DNA of 39,499 nt, taken from the NCBI GenBank assembly GCA_031292215.1, contig JARLHO010000094.1:1-39499 (forward strand). Reading direction: 5' to 3'. The notes below the pieces were generated by a model that was given only the letters and a program-made list of their open reading frames with translations, made no database searches and had not been told where the DNA came from. Shown piece after piece: positions 23,382 to 33,632 of the stretch; positions within the stretch are counted from its first letter, which is position 1, and each line of letters begins with the position of its first letter. This stretch comes from Syntrophobacteraceae bacterium. GTDB taxonomy: Bacteria > Desulfobacterota > Syntrophobacteria > Syntrophobacterales > Syntrophobacteraceae. The translations under genes were made by a program, and so were the position numbers.

Positions 23382-24770
23382 ATGGCCAGTGAACTCAAAC
23401 GTTTGATCGAACAGGTCAGCAGAGAAAAGGGCATTGACCGGCAGACCCTGATACAAACTCTTGAAGAGGCCATTAAGTCGGCCATAAGGAAAAGGTACGG
23501 CGCCAAGTTGGACCTGGATGTCACCTTTAACGAGGAATACGGCGAAATAGAGGCCTTTCAGTTCAAGGAAGTCGTCGAAGAGGTTACCGATCCGGATAAA
23601 CAGGTGATTCTGGCCGAGGCCCTGAAGCTCGACAGCGAAACCGAACTCGGAGACGAACTCGGTATCCGGATGGAAACGGAGATGCTGGGCCGGATTGCCG
23701 CGCAGTCCGCCAAACAGGTCATCATCCAGAAGATGAAAGATGCCGAGCGCGAAGTGGTCTACGACGAGTTCAAGGGCCGCAAGGGTGAGATCGTAAACGG
23801 GATTATCCAAAGGGTGGACAAGGGCGCTATTTTAGTTAATGTGGGTCAGGCCGAGGCCGTGCTGCCACAGAAGGAACAGATTCCCAGGGAAGTTTTTCGC
23901 CAGGGCGACCGCATCCGATCGTATGTCGTAGAAGTAAAAAAAATCAGCAAAGGCCCCCAGATCGTTCTTAGCCGCACCCATCCCCATTTCTTGATTCAGC
24001 TCTTCCATGCCGAGGTGCCCGAAATAAGCGAGGGCATCGTCAGCATTATCTCCGCGGCGCGCGAACCGGGGTCCAGGGCAAAGATCGCCGTAATATCCAA
24101 AGATTCCGACGTCGATCCTGTGGGCGCCTGCGTGGGGATGAAGGGCACCAGGGTCCAAAACGTGGTCCAGGAACTACGGGGCGAAAAGATAGATATCATC
24201 CCCTGGAACATGGATCCGGCCAAATTCGTGGTAAATGGACTTGCTCCGGCCATTATTTCCAAAGTGATAGTGGACCAGGCCAACCGGAGCATGGAAGTTA
24301 TTGTGCCCGACGATCAGCTCTCTCTTGCCATTGGCAAAAGAGGCCAGAATGTCAGGCTTGCCTCCAAGCTGACCAATTGGCGAATAGATGTTAAGAGCGA
24401 AAGCCGCTATGAGCGGCAAAAGCAGGCGGGCTACCAGGCGCTTTTGCGCATCCCGGGGCTTTCCTCCGAGTTGGCCGATAAGCTCTATGAATCGGGGATT
24501 GGTTCTCTTGAAGAGTTCCTCGAGGCTTCCCCGCTTGAGTTGGAGGATACCACCCGTATGTCCGCCTCCTCCCTGGAAATGATGAAAACCGAAGCCAGGG
24601 CGCTTCTGCGCAAAGCCGATGCGCAGCGGCCGGCGGTTGAAAAGGCGCACGAAGCCGAGGCCGAAGCTCCAATGGAAGCCGGTTCCAACGATGCCGACCC
24701 GGTCGCGCAGGAAGCCTCGGACCAGGAGGAAATTGATGCCGACCCCGCCGACCAGGTTCGGGAAGGATAG
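23382..24770 (+). CDS. nusA: Transcription termination/antitermination factor NusA
   Basis: 462 residues. NusA binds RNA polymerase and nascent RNA to control pausing, termination and antitermination. The N-terminal polymerase-binding domain is residues 1-~130. The S1 domain is ~134-200 (KGEIVNGIIQRVDKGAILV), KH1 has DPVGACVGMKGTRVQNV, and KH2 has LSLAIGKRGQNVRLASKL. A helix-hairpin segment follows (LLRIPGLSSELADKLYESG), then a short acidic tail (EAEAPMEAG). TGGAGG stands upstream of the ATG. Length and domain set are normal for the group, lacking the long acidic repeats of the E. coli protein. Confidence 0.96.
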   Translation: MASELKRLIEQVSREKGIDRQTLIQTLEEAIKSAIRKRYGAKLDLDVTFNEEYGEIEAFQFKEVVEEVTDPDKQVILAEALKLDSETELGDELGIRMETEMLGRIAAQSAKQVIIQKMKDAEREVVYDEFKGRKGEIVNGIIQRVDKGAILVNVGQAEAVLPQKEQIPREVFRQGDRIRSYVVEVKKISKGPQIVLSRTHPHFLIQLFHAEVPEISEGIVSIISAAREPGSRAKIAVISKDSDVDPVGACVGMKGTRVQNVVQELRGEKIDIIPWNMDPAKFVVNGLAPAIISKVIVDQANRSMEVIVPDDQLSLAIGKRGQNVRLASKLTNWRIDVKSESRYERQKQAGYQALLRIPGLSSELADKLYESGIGSLEEFLEASPLELEDTTRMSASSLEMMKTEARALLRKADAQRPAVEKAHEAEAEAPMEAGSNDADPVAQEASDQEEIDADPADQVREG

Positions 24771-24779
24771 GCTCGACAA

Positions 24780-25043
24780 TTGAAGCGCAACCATGTACCT
24801 GTTCGCACATGCCTTGTCTGCAGGCGCAAAAGCCCCAGGCGCAACCTGGTCCGGCTTGGCCTGGACGCCCAGAGCGGCCAGATAGTGGTGGACGTCCGTG
24901 CAACGATGAAGGGAAGGGGCGCTTATGTCTGCCCTGAGTGTCTTCCCGATTTGCGTGCGGACAGGCGAATGGAGCGTGCTTTCAAAAACAGGGCGAAAGA
25001 AATTCGCGTGCCGGATATTTCCGGATTTAAAAAAATAATTTAA
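24780..25043 (+). CDS. ylxR: YlxR/RnpM family RNA-binding protein
   Basis: 87 residues. The pattern VPVRTCLVCRRKSPRRNLVR and GRGAYVCPECLPDL with four cysteines identifies the YlxR family. In Bacillus it is reported to bind RNase P RNA and modulate it. The start is a TTG at 24780, with GGAAGGA at the end of nusA serving as ribosome binding site. The nine-base gap from nusA and its place before infB are the classic order. Confidence 0.88.
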   Translation: MKRNHVPVRTCLVCRRKSPRRNLVRLGLDAQSGQIVVDVRATMKGRGAYVCPECLPDLRADRRMERAFKNRAKEIRVPDISGFKKII

Positions 25044-25129
25044 ACCGGGGGTCGGATGACCGAGGTCGCAAGATGTTAGGTCTTTAGATCTCCGAATTCC
25101 GGGGCCGGTTGCATCGGCCCGGAGGGTAA

Positions 25130-28018
25130 ATGAATACCGAAGAAAGAAGCGCTTTAGAGGGAGAATCCTTGATGACGAGACTTAGGGTGCATGAACTCGC
25201 AAAAGAGTTAAATATTGACAACAAAGGCCTGATAGAGCGAATCGAAAAATTGGGCTTCCCGGTCAAAAATCATATGAGCCCGCTGACCGAAAGCGCGGTG
25301 CTAAAGATCCGGCAGCAGTTCTCCGAGGCGAGACTGGGGGCCGAAAAGGTGGAAGAAAAACGCATTGGCCGGGAAGTAATCCGAAGACGAAAAAAAGTTG
25401 ACGCCCAGCCTGAGTCTGACGCACCCCAGTTGCAGGCATCTGAAGAATTTTCAGTTGAAACGGCGGACGAAGCCATCGAAAAACCGCCGCTGGAAGTTTC
25501 GCCAACCGAAGAGGTCCAACCTGAGGCCTCTGAGGAACCCTTGCAAGTTTCAGCGCAAACAGAGACCGCTCTACCGGAAACGGTTGAATCGCTCGAGGCC
25601 GCCGAACCGGCCGAGGCTAAAGAAATCATCGGCAAATCGACTGCTCATCCGGAGCGCAAATTCGAGGCGGCAAGAATCGTTAAGCCTGCGCCGGTTAAAG
25701 AGGAGCCCGTTAGCCCGCCGCCTGTAGTTCGCGAAGAGCTAAGACCAGCGGCAAAAGTAAAACCGCCACAGCCGCCCGTCGCTGCCCCGCCGGTCCAACC
25801 GGTGGTCGTCCCGGAGATGGTTACGGTCAAAGCCGGGCCTGCCGAGGAAGAAGAGGAAGATGACGACAAGCGGAAAAAAGGCAAGAAAAGAAGGCGCAAG
25901 AAGGCCAAAAGGGAAGAACCTGCACGGATCATCAAGCTTCCCGAATTGATGGGGGAAGAAAGCGAAGAGGAGGCCGAGCCCGATCTCGCCGAACTGGCCG
26001 CCCGCTTCATTGCCAAAGGCGCCGAAACTGTCGAGCCTGCCGCCGTTAAAGAACAAAAGCGCAAAAGACCCGAAGAGGCGGACAAGACCAAAACGGGCCG
26101 CCGCAAGGAAGTCTTTCAGAAAGAAGACCTTTACACGAAAAAAGAGCTTGCCGCTCAGGATGACCGTGGAAGGTCCAGGACAGGCAGACAATCATTTCGG
26201 GAGCCGCCCAAACCGGAGCCGGCTGTCCAAAAGGTTGGCCGCAGACGCATAAAGATCGATGAGGCCATTTCCGTGGCCAATCTTGCCAAGCAGATGGGAA
26301 TGAAGGCGAGCGAGGTCATAAAGAAATTGCTGCTCTTAGGTATTCAGGCCAACATAAACCAGGCTCTGGACTTTGACACCGCAGCGCTCGTTGCCTCCGA
26401 TTTCGAGTATGAAGTCGAAAAGACCGCATTTGAAGAAGAGGATGTGCTCCAGATCAAGGAAGACCGGGCCGAAGAATTGCTCCAAAGACCTCCGGTCGTA
26501 ACCGTAATGGGCCATGTCGATCACGGCAAGACCTCGCTGCTCGATGCGATTCGGGACACCAAGGTGATCGAGGGCGAAGCGGGGGGCATTACCCAGCACA
26601 TAGGGGCCTATCACGTAAGGCTGGATAAAGGAGACATCGTATTTCTCGACACTCCCGGCCACGAAGCCTTTACGGCCATGCGGGCAAGGGGGGCCAAGGT
26701 AACCGATACGGTTATCCTGGTGGTCGCGGCCGACGACGGCGTTATGCAGCAAACCGTTGAAGCCATAAATCACGCCAAGGCCGCCGAGGTCCCGATCATT
26801 GTCGCCATAAACAAGATCGACAAACCCAACGCCAACGTCGACCGAGTCAAGCGCGAACTCTCCGAGCATGGACTGATGCCCGAACAGTGGGGGGGCCAGA
26901 CCACCATGGTCGAAATATCGGCAAAGAAAAGGACAGGGATAGAAGAACTGCTTGAAATGGTGCTCCTGCAGGCCGAACTGCTCGAACTCAAGGCCAATCC
27001 GAAAAAGATGGCCAGGGGAAGAGTCATCGAGGCCAAGCTCGACAAGGGCCGCGGACCGGTTGCCACTGTTTTGGTCCAGGAGGGAACCCTAAAGGCCGGC
27101 GACGTCTATGTTTGTGGAATTTATTCGGGACGTGTCCGAAATATGTTCGATGGGCGAGGCCACCGGATATCGGCCGCCTCCCCCTCCATTCCTGTCGAAG
27201 TTCTGGGTTTCTCGGGCGTTCCCAATGCCGGTGACGACTTTATCGTTTTGGCCGATGAAAAGCAGGCAAGAGCCGTTGCCGAACACAGGCTCTTAAAGCT
27301 GCGGGAACTGGAGCTGTCCCGTTCGAGCAAGATCACGCTTGAAAACCTGTTTAACCAAATCCAGGAAGGCGAGGTCAAGGAGCTCAAACTCATTGTCAAA
27401 ACCGACGTCCAGGGCTCGATGGAGGCCATCGTCGATTCGCTGCTAAAGCTTTCGACCTCGGAGGTAAAGATCAACATCATCCACAGCGGCACCGGGGCGA
27501 TCACCGAAACCGACGTTATGCTCGGTTCGGCCTCAAACGCCATCCTCATCGGCTTCAATACCCGATCGGATGGCAAGGTGCAGGAGTTGGCCGACCAGGA
27601 AAAGGTCGATATCCGCTTCTACGATGTTATCTACCAGCTCCTCGATGACATAAGAAGCGCCATAGTCGGTATGCTCAAGCCCATTTACAAGGAAAACGTC
27701 CTTGGCAGGGCCGAGGTCAGGCAAACTTTCCATGTTCCTAAAATGGGAATGATCGCCGGCTGCTCGGTGCTTGACGGTCACGTGGAAAGAAACGCGAGAG
27801 CCAGGGTATTGCGCGACAATGTGGTCGTCTACGACGGAAAGATCGGTTCTCTCAGGCGGTTTAAAGACGACGTCAAGGAAGTCAAGGCGGGATTTGAATG
27901 CGGAATCGGGATCGAAAACTTCAACGACCTCAAGGAAAGGGATATCCTCGAAGCCTACGAGATCCAGGAAATAAAACAGGTCTATGAACCCGAACACGAT
28001 CGCCGGGCAGGTTCGTGA
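25130..28018 (+). CDS. infB: Translation initiation factor IF-2
   Basis: 962 residues. IF2 is the GTPase that brings initiator tRNA to the 30S subunit and promotes 50S joining. An IF2_N domain is near residues 15-60 ([20 protein letters not shown]). A long charged linker (~80-370) contains a lysine/arginine cluster ([14 protein letters not shown]). A second IF2_N domain follows ([20 protein letters not shown]). The G domain starts near 460: [37 protein letters not shown]. The C-terminal domains are intact ([11 protein letters not shown]). GGAGGG ahead of ATG 25130 sets the start. An in-frame ATG at 25172 with its own GAGGGAG could give a shorter form. Confidence 0.97.
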   Translation: MNTEERSALEGESLMTRLRVHELAKELNIDNKGLIERIEKLGFPVKNHMSPLTESAVLKIRQQFSEARLGAEKVEEKRIGREVIRRRKKVDAQPESDAPQLQASEEFSVETADEAIEKPPLEVSPTEEVQPEASEEPLQVSAQTETALPETVESLEAAEPAEAKEIIGKSTAHPERKFEAARIVKPAPVKEEPVSPPPVVREELRPAAKVKPPQPPVAAPPVQPVVVPEMVTVKAGPAEEEEEDDDKRKKGKKRRRKKAKREEPARIIKLPELMGEESEEEAEPDLAELAARFIAKGAETVEPAAVKEQKRKRPEEADKTKTGRRKEVFQKEDLYTKKELAAQDDRGRSRTGRQSFREPPKPEPAVQKVGRRRIKIDEAISVANLAKQMGMKASEVIKKLLLLGIQANINQALDFDTAALVASDFEYEVEKTAFEEEDVLQIKEDRAEELLQRPPVVTVMGHVDHGKTSLLDAIRDTKVIEGEAGGITQHIGAYHVRLDKGDIVFLDTPGHEAFTAMRARGAKVTDTVILVVAADDGVMQQTVEAINHAKAAEVPIIVAINKIDKPNANVDRVKRELSEHGLMPEQWGGQTTMVEISAKKRTGIEELLEMVLLQAELLELKANPKKMARGRVIEAKLDKGRGPVATVLVQEGTLKAGDVYVCGIYSGRVRNMFDGRGHRISAASPSIPVEVLGFSGVPNAGDDFIVLADEKQARAVAEHRLLKLRELELSRSSKITLENLFNQIQEGEVKELKLIVKTDVQGSMEAIVDSLLKLSTSEVKINIIHSGTGAITETDVMLGSASNAILIGFNTRSDGKVQELADQEKVDIRFYDVIYQLLDDIRSAIVGMLKPIYKENVLGRAEVRQTFHVPKMGMIAGCSVLDGHVERNARARVLRDNVVVYDGKIGSLRRFKDDVKEVKAGFECGIGIENFNDLKERDILEAYEIQEIKQVYEPEHDRRAGS

Positions 28019-28025
28019 GGCGAGT

Positions 28026-28313
28026 ATGACCGTTGGTGTGGCTCTGGTGGTCTTCAGACTTAATGACATACACTCCCTAAAGGACAAGCGGAGGATCGTC
28101 AAAAGCCTGGTGGAAAAGAGCCGCAGCCGGTTCAATGTAAGCGTTGCCGAAGTCTCGGACCAGGACGTCTATCGCCAGGCCTCCATCGGTATTGCCGTTG
28201 TCGGAAACGATGGGCGAGTACTCAATTCGCTGCTGGACCGCATAATCGATTTCATGGAGTCGCTGGCTCTGGCGGAACTGGCAAGCCGGCAGATAGAACT
28301 CCTAAACATTTGA
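28026..28313 (+). CDS. DUF503 (YlxP-like) protein
   Basis: 95 residues from ATG 28026, eight bases after infB, with GAGGCGAG upstream. The family pattern is clear: VALVVFRLNDIHSLKDKRRI, VKSLVEKSRSRFNVSVAEV, and ASIGIAVVGND. DUF503 proteins sit between infB and rbfA in many bacteria and are thought to act in ribosome maturation or RNA binding; the biochemical role is not established to my knowledge. Confidence 0.88.
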   Translation: MTVGVALVVFRLNDIHSLKDKRRIVKSLVEKSRSRFNVSVAEVSDQDVYRQASIGIAVVGNDGRVLNSLLDRIIDFMESLALAELASRQIELLNI

Positions 28314-28357
28314 AACACAACACGGCCTTATCGAAAAAAGGCCGGGGACTTATCGCC

Positions 28358-28714
28358 ATGGACTATAAACGCTCCGACAGGGTGGCGGACCTGCTACACA
28401 GGGAAATAGCCGAACTGGTATTCCGGCGTTTAAAAGACCCGCGTGTGGCAAACATTACGATTAGCGGAGTTAAAGTCACCGATGATCTTCGAAACGCCCG
28501 GGTCTTCTTTTGTCTCATGGGGCGCGATGCCGACCAGGCGGCAAGAAAGAACTCCTTGTCGGGTCTTGATAAGGCTAAGGGTTTCATGCGTCAGGAACTC
28601 GGCCGAAGGCTTAGCCTCAGATATGTCCCTCAGCTCGCGTTCGAATACGATACGTCTTTCGAATACGGAGATAAAATGGAAAGACTGCTAAAAGAGCTTC
28701 ACACCGATGAGTGA
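28358..28714 (+). CDS. rbfA: Ribosome-binding factor A
   Basis: 118 residues. RbfA is a KH-fold protein needed for late 30S maturation near the 5' end of 16S rRNA. Signatures: RSDRVADLLHREIAELVFRR, LKDPRVANITISGVKVTDDL, FMRQELGRRLSLRYVPQLAF. I chose ATG 28358 (GGGGAC upstream) because a TTG at 28310 would add 16 residues outside the family pattern. The end overlaps the next gene by eight bases. Confidence 0.93.
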   Translation: MDYKRSDRVADLLHREIAELVFRRLKDPRVANITISGVKVTDDLRNARVFFCLMGRDADQAARKNSLSGLDKAKGFMRQELGRRLSLRYVPQLAFEYDTSFEYGDKMERLLKELHTDE

Positions 28715-29690
28715 AATGAAAACCCTAAAAATCAGGGAAGTTATATCGCAGATCCGAAAGCATGAGAGCTTCATGGTCTTTACGCACGTCCACCCGGATG
28801 GAGACGCGTTGGGCGCCATTGTCGGAGTGCAACTCATACTCCGGCGGCTGGGCAAAAAGGCCGATGCATTCTCCCGGGACCCCTATTCTCCGGAATACGG
28901 ATTTTTGCCCAACGTGGGCGAGATCCGAAATGCGATTCCCCAATCAACGGAGTATGAAGCGGCCATTCTGGTTGACTGCGGCGATCTCCAAAGAGTTGGA
29001 GACACATTTCTTGAAACGGTCAAGGGGGCGGCATTCCTCATAAATATCGATCATCACCTGGTAAATAAGCCCTTTGGAAACGTTGACTGGGTCGAGACGG
29101 GGGCAAGCAGCACATGCGAGATGCTCTTCGACCTTTGCATGAGTCTTTCGCTTGCACCTGACAAGGCTTTGGCAACCGCGCTCTACACCGGCATTCTTAC
29201 CGACACCGGTTCCTTTAGATATACGAACACGAACGCCCGTGTTTTCGAAATTATCTCGGCGCTGGTCGGATTCGGGGCCGAGCCCGCTCGCATAGCGAGT
29301 AGCGTATACGATTCCGCTTCCCCCGAAAAACTCAGGCTCCTCGCCCTGGTGCTTGGAACCATGGAGTTCCATGCATCGTCTCGGATAGTGACTGCTCAGC
29401 TTAGCCGATCGATGGTTTCCGACTCCTCGTCCACCTACATGGAAAGCGAGGGGTTCATCAATCACCTGCGTTCTGTCAAATCGGCCGAAATGGCTATATT
29501 TTTCCGGGAAACCGGCGACGGGTTGATACATATCAGCATGAGGTCCAGGGGAGACATAAATGTCGCAAGCCTTGCTCAGCGCTTTGGAGGAGGCGGACAC
29601 AGGCAGGCGGCGGCATGCAGAATTGCGGGCGACCTCGGTTCGGTCCGCTCCATGTTTATCGGAGAGGCCGTCGGCTATATAAACGGATAG
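28707..29690 (+). CDS. nrnA: DHH/DHHA1 phosphoesterase (NrnA-like oligoribonuclease/pAp phosphatase)
   Basis: 327 residues. NrnA enzymes degrade nanoRNAs of a few nucleotides and dephosphorylate pAp. The catalytic motifs are present: FTHVHPDGDALGA (about 25-37), AILVDCGDLQRVG, and the DHH motif in NIDHHLVNKPFGN near 113-124. TGILTDTGSFRYTN and the C-terminal DHHA1 loop RFGGGGHRQAAACRI complete the set. The ATG at 28707 overlaps the end of rbfA. pAp phosphatase activity would recycle the by-product of sulfotransferases such as the one at 11173, though this gene's location shows a housekeeping role. Confidence 0.88.
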   Translation: MSEMKTLKIREVISQIRKHESFMVFTHVHPDGDALGAIVGVQLILRRLGKKADAFSRDPYSPEYGFLPNVGEIRNAIPQSTEYEAAILVDCGDLQRVGDTFLETVKGAAFLINIDHHLVNKPFGNVDWVETGASSTCEMLFDLCMSLSLAPDKALATALYTGILTDTGSFRYTNTNARVFEIISALVGFGAEPARIASSVYDSASPEKLRLLALVLGTMEFHASSRIVTAQLSRSMVSDSSSTYMESEGFINHLRSVKSAEMAIFFRETGDGLIHISMRSRGDINVASLAQRFGGGGHRQAAACRIAGDLGSVRSMFIGEAVGYING

Positions 29691-29715
29691 CCCCGGTCGG
29701 AAAACGGAAAAACCG

Positions 29716-30729
29716 ATGATGGAAAACAAAAAACAGATCGCGGGGGAAGAACTCCACAACGAACGCTCTTTGTCCTCGGCTTCTTTTTCCTCCGATGTCC
29801 CACATCCGACCTGCGAACCCCGGACTCCCACTTTGGCGGGCGGCGTTCTTATTTTGGATAAGCCCGAGGGAATAACCTCGGCGAAGGCGGCCGCCAAGGT
29901 TAAGGGTTTGCTAAAACCCCGCAAGATCGGCCATACCGGCACTCTCGATCCCTTTGCAACAGGCGTTCTCGTCCTGTGCCTGGGTGAGGCCACCCGCGCA
30001 GCCGATCAGATCGTCGGGCTGGACAAGGCCTACAGCGCCACCATCTGCTTCGGGGTGGAAACCGACACCCTGGATAAGACGGGGAAAGTGACCGCACGAA
30101 GCGATCGCACTTTTTCCGAAAGTGATCTGATCGAGGTGCTGGCGACTTTTTCGGGCGTTTGTGCTCAGAGAGTCCCCAGGTTTTCGGCTGTCAGGGTCGA
30201 TGGCCACAGGCTCTACGAACTCAGCCGCAGGGGAATCGAGGTCGAACGGCCCGAACGCGAGATTTGCATTTACTCGATAGCGCTGCAATCTTTCGATTGG
30301 CCTCATGCCGCAATCGAAGTCTGTTGCTCCAAGGGCGCCTACATAAGGCAGCTTGCCTCCGACATCGGATCGAGGTTGGGGAGCGTAGCGCACCTGTCGG
30401 CCTTAAGGCGCACAAGGGTGGGACCTTTTACTTTGGATGGGGCGCTAAGTCTTGAAAATGACTTTTGCCAAGACGCCGCCAGCCGACGCATTGTCCCCCT
30501 AAATGACGCCCTGTCGCATCTGCCGGCGGTCTTAATGGCCGATGGCCGGGCTCTTGGCCTGTTAAAAAACGGGCAACTCGATCCGGAGTGGGAAAGAAAA
30601 CAAAAGGAGCTTTATTCCGCCAGCCCCGATGCCGTTCGGATTGTCACCGGCGCAAACCGGCTGGCGGCTTTGTGGTGGCCGAATTCGTCGCCCGGCGGAA
30701 CTCGCCGCCTGCGTGTATTCCCCTTCTAA
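29716..30729 (+). CDS. truB: tRNA pseudouridine-55 synthase TruB
   Basis: 337 residues. TruB makes pseudouridine 55 in the T-loop of tRNAs. The core begins near residue 36 with GGVLILDKPEGITSAKA. The catalytic aspartate is D78 in HTGTLDPFATGVLVLCLGEA. Other family blocks: KAYSATICFGVETDTLDKTG, PRFSAVRVDGHRLYELSRRG, CSKGAYIRQLASDIG. The first ~35 residues are a non-conserved extension with acidic and serine-rich composition. No better internal start is visible, so I kept the ATG at 29716. Confidence 0.93.
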   Translation: MMENKKQIAGEELHNERSLSSASFSSDVPHPTCEPRTPTLAGGVLILDKPEGITSAKAAAKVKGLLKPRKIGHTGTLDPFATGVLVLCLGEATRAADQIVGLDKAYSATICFGVETDTLDKTGKVTARSDRTFSESDLIEVLATFSGVCAQRVPRFSAVRVDGHRLYELSRRGIEVERPEREICIYSIALQSFDWPHAAIEVCCSKGAYIRQLASDIGSRLGSVAHLSALRRTRVGPFTLDGALSLENDFCQDAASRRIVPLNDALSHLPAVLMADGRALGLLKNGQLDPEWERKQKELYSASPDAVRIVTGANRLAALWWPNSSPGGTRRLRVFPF

Positions 30730-30828
30730 ACTCCCTTTCCGTTAAGGAAGGGCAAAGGGAATCGCGGGGCGACAACGCGAATAGGAAACTTTGAAACACA
30801 GGTAAAAAAATCAAGGAGGATTACAGCC

Positions 30829-31098
30829 GTGGTAATGACCCCAGACAAGAAAAAGGAAATTATCGATGATTTTAGAGTGCACCCGACGGATACGGGTTCG
30901 CCTGAAGTTCAGATTGCTCTTCTCAGTGAGAGAATCACCTATTTGACCGAACACTTCAAAAGCCACCAGAAAGATCATCATTCTCGCAGGGGGCTTCTGA
31001 AGCTGGTCGGACAGCGCAGGCAACTGCTAAACTATCTGAAGCGAAAGAACGTCGAGCGCTATAATACCGTCATAGAACGGCTCGGACTCCGCCGGTAG
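30829..31098 (+). CDS. rpsO: Ribosomal protein S15
   Basis: 89 residues. S15 binds the central domain of 16S rRNA early in 30S assembly. Signatures: [64 protein letters not shown] at 30813 precedes a GTG at 30829; an ATG at 30835 is the alternative. The ~100-base gap from truB contains a short CCCTTT/AAAGGG hairpin (30734-30758) and may hold its own promoter or an autoregulatory site, as in E. coli. Confidence 0.95.
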   Translation: MVMTPDKKKEIIDDFRVHPTDTGSPEVQIALLSERITYLTEHFKSHQKDHHSRRGLLKLVGQRRQLLNYLKRKNVERYNTVIERLGLRR

Positions 31099-31173
31099 CT
31101 TACCGCGCCCGAGTGCCCGCTTCCCGCGATGGATTCGGGCAAATATCTCTCGATCGATATAAAAGGAAAATAG

Positions 31174-33270
31174 ATGAAGCATACAGTAGAAGTTGAGGTT
31201 GGCGGACGACTCCTCAGGTTTGAGACCGGGGAGGTCGCCAGGCAAGCCGGCGGCTCCGTTTTGATGAAATACGGCGATACGGTTGTGCTAGTCACTGCGA
31301 CAAAAGAGGACCGGATAAGGGAAGGAATCGACTTTGTCCCGCTTTCGGTGGACTACCACGAAATGAGCTATGCCGCCGGCCGCATTCCTGGAGGCTTTTT
31401 CCGCCGGGAAATCGGCCGCCCCAGTGAAAAGGAGACCTTGACCTCCCGCTTTATCGACCGGCCCATCCGCCCTCTTTTTCCTAAAAAATGGTCGTATGAA
31501 ACCCAGGTCATCGCCACCGTCATGTCCGTGGACATGGAAAATGAACCCGACGTGATAGCTCTTACCGGCGCATCCGCAGCCCTGCACATCTCATCGATTC
31601 CCTTCGCAGGCCCCGTTGCCGCCGTTCGCGTGGGCAGGGTCAACGGAGAATTCGTCATTAATCCTTCGGCCTCCGTCCTTGAGAAAAGCGACATGAACAT
31701 CGTCGTGGCAGGGTCCAGGGAAGCCGTCGTTATGGTTGAGGGCGGCGCCAACTTTGTGCCCGAAGAACACATTGCCGATGCGATCATGTTCGCCCACCAG
31801 CAGGCCATTGTCCCTCTCATCGACGCCCAGGAAGAACTGCGCAAGCTGGTTGGAAACCCCAAAATCGCCCCGCCCGAGCCAGTGAGCGACCAGACCCTTA
31901 TTGACAGGATTTCCGGTACAGCGCGTGCCGAGATGGGCGAAGTCATGACAACGCCCGATAAACTCCTCAGGCGTGACCGCAAAAAAGCCCTGAAAACTCG
32001 CGTACGCCAAGAACTGGCCGCCGACTATGAGGGCCGCGAAAAAGAAATCGATGCCGCCCTCGACGAGCTGGAAAAGAAAGTCGTCCGCTCCATGATGGTC
32101 AAAGAGCGCCGAAGGATCGACGGACGCGCTTTCGATGAGGTAAGGCCCATTACGATCGAAGTGGGAAAGCTGCCCCGAACCCACGGTTCTGCCCTTTTTA
32201 CCCGGGGCGAAACGCAGGTTATCGCCGTTGTGACCCTGGGCTCCTCTTCCGATGAGCAAAAGATCGAGGCCCTCGCCGGCGAGACCTTCAAGGCCTTTAT
32301 GCTCCATTACAACTTTCCGCCCTTTTCGGTCGGCGAAGTCAAGCCCCTTAGGGGCCCCGGCCGCAGAGAAATCGGTCATGGGGCTCTGGCCGAACGGGCC
32401 ATAAAGCCTTCCTTGCCTACGAACGGCCAATTCCCTTACACCATCCGGGTCGTCTCGGAAGTGCTCGAATCCAACGGCTCAAGCTCCATGGCCACGGTAT
32501 GTGGTGCTTCTTTGGCCCTTATGGACGCGGGAGTGCCGGTTTCCGGGGCGGTAGCGGGCATCGCCATGGGTCTGGTAAAAGAAGAGGATGAGTTTATAGT
32601 TCTATCCGACATTTTGGGCGATGAGGATCACCTCGGAGACATGGATTTCAAGGTCACCGGAAACGAACTTGGCATCACCGCCTTCCAGATGGATGTCAAA
32701 ATATCCGGGGTAAACCGGGAGATTCTAAAAAAGGCCCTCGATCAGGCCAGAAGCGGCCGGCTTCATATCCTGGAAAAAATGAAAAATTCCATCGTCCAAC
32801 CCCGGGTCGAGCTTTCTCGCTACGCCCCAAGGGTTGTGACCATTCAGATCAATCCCGATAAAATACGCGACGTTATAGGTCCGGGCGGCAAAGTCATCCG
32901 CGCCCTCGTCGCTGAGACCGGGGCTAAAATCGACATTGACGACAGTGGTCGAGTCGTTGTAATGAGCCCTGACGCAGAGGCTTGCGACAAGGCGATCGGA
33001 AAGATCCGAAGTATCACCACGGAACCGGAAATCGGCCAACTCTACATGGCAAAGATTGTGCGGGTAACCGATTTCGGGGCGTTTGCCGAAATACTTCCCA
33101 ACACCGAGGGGCTGATTCATATCTCGCAGCTTGAACACCAGCGGGTGCGCAAGGTCACCGATGTCGTAAACGAAGGTGACGAGGTGCTGGTAAAAGTTAT
33201 CGATATAGACAAGGACGGCAGGATTCGACTCAGCCGCAAAGCCGCCCTCCCCCCGGAGCAAAAGGAATAG
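31174..33270 (+). CDS. pnp: Polyribonucleotide nucleotidyltransferase (PNPase)
   Basis: 698 residues. PNPase degrades RNA 3' to 5' by phosphorolysis. Two RNase PH domains (~10-225 and ~310-545) flank a helical domain; the second holds [35 protein letters not shown] and [17 protein letters not shown], with the metal-binding aspartates. The KH domain is ~552-612 ([20 protein letters not shown]) and the S1 domain ~618-692 ([20 protein letters not shown]). It follows rpsO after 75 bases that hold a GCCCGA/TCGGGC hairpin (31107-31140), comparable to the RNase III-processed rpsO-pnp spacer in E. coli. Confidence 0.97.
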   Translation: MKHTVEVEVGGRLLRFETGEVARQAGGSVLMKYGDTVVLVTATKEDRIREGIDFVPLSVDYHEMSYAAGRIPGGFFRREIGRPSEKETLTSRFIDRPIRPLFPKKWSYETQVIATVMSVDMENEPDVIALTGASAALHISSIPFAGPVAAVRVGRVNGEFVINPSASVLEKSDMNIVVAGSREAVVMVEGGANFVPEEHIADAIMFAHQQAIVPLIDAQEELRKLVGNPKIAPPEPVSDQTLIDRISGTARAEMGEVMTTPDKLLRRDRKKALKTRVRQELAADYEGREKEIDAALDELEKKVVRSMMVKERRRIDGRAFDEVRPITIEVGKLPRTHGSALFTRGETQVIAVVTLGSSSDEQKIEALAGETFKAFMLHYNFPPFSVGEVKPLRGPGRREIGHGALAERAIKPSLPTNGQFPYTIRVVSEVLESNGSSSMATVCGASLALMDAGVPVSGAVAGIAMGLVKEEDEFIVLSDILGDEDHLGDMDFKVTGNELGITAFQMDVKISGVNREILKKALDQARSGRLHILEKMKNSIVQPRVELSRYAPRVVTIQINPDKIRDVIGPGGKVIRALVAETGAKIDIDDSGRVVVMSPDAEACDKAIGKIRSITTEPEIGQLYMAKIVRVTDFGAFAEILPNTEGLIHISQLEHQRVRKVTDVVNEGDEVLVKVIDIDKDGRIRLSRKAALPPEQKE

Positions 33271-33632
33271 GACTGATTTTTCTTCTCTTTCGGGGATTTA
33301 TGGAAAAGTGGCGTTCGCCCACCCAAGTCTGATTAGCCGGTCCATCGGGGGGAGCCCCCGAATGGCGCCGGGCATCTACCGGTTAAATGCGGCCATGGCG
33401 GGGAAGCCCGGTGTCCCTTGGGGGCAAATCGGGTGTTCCACCACATGCCGGCGTGGGTAGGCGATTCCTATCCCTTTTTTTCTTCCAGGCCCGGGGGGGG
33501 TGGTGTGCAAATGTCGCTGCCCCCTGTCCGGCGGGAAATCGTTCCTGTCTTATTGAGTAAACCGTAATTTCAAATTTGACCGAAAGCCTGCGGGAGCGTT
33601 GTAAATCCCGCGGCTTTGCACAAGGGGGGAAA
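33271..33632. other. Intergenic region after pnp
   Basis: No gene seen. A perfect hairpin TCGGGGG-GAG-CCCCCGA lies at 33345-33361 without a T-run. No good promoter was found for the downstream peptidase gene. Confidence 0.4.

Noticed and set aside
28944-29993. 349-codon minus-strand open frame
   Set aside because: Antisense to the DHH phosphoesterase and truB, both clearly real.
31591-32430. 279-codon minus-strand open frame inside pnp
   Set aside because: Shadow of the strongly conserved PNPase frame; no ribosome binding site or domain.
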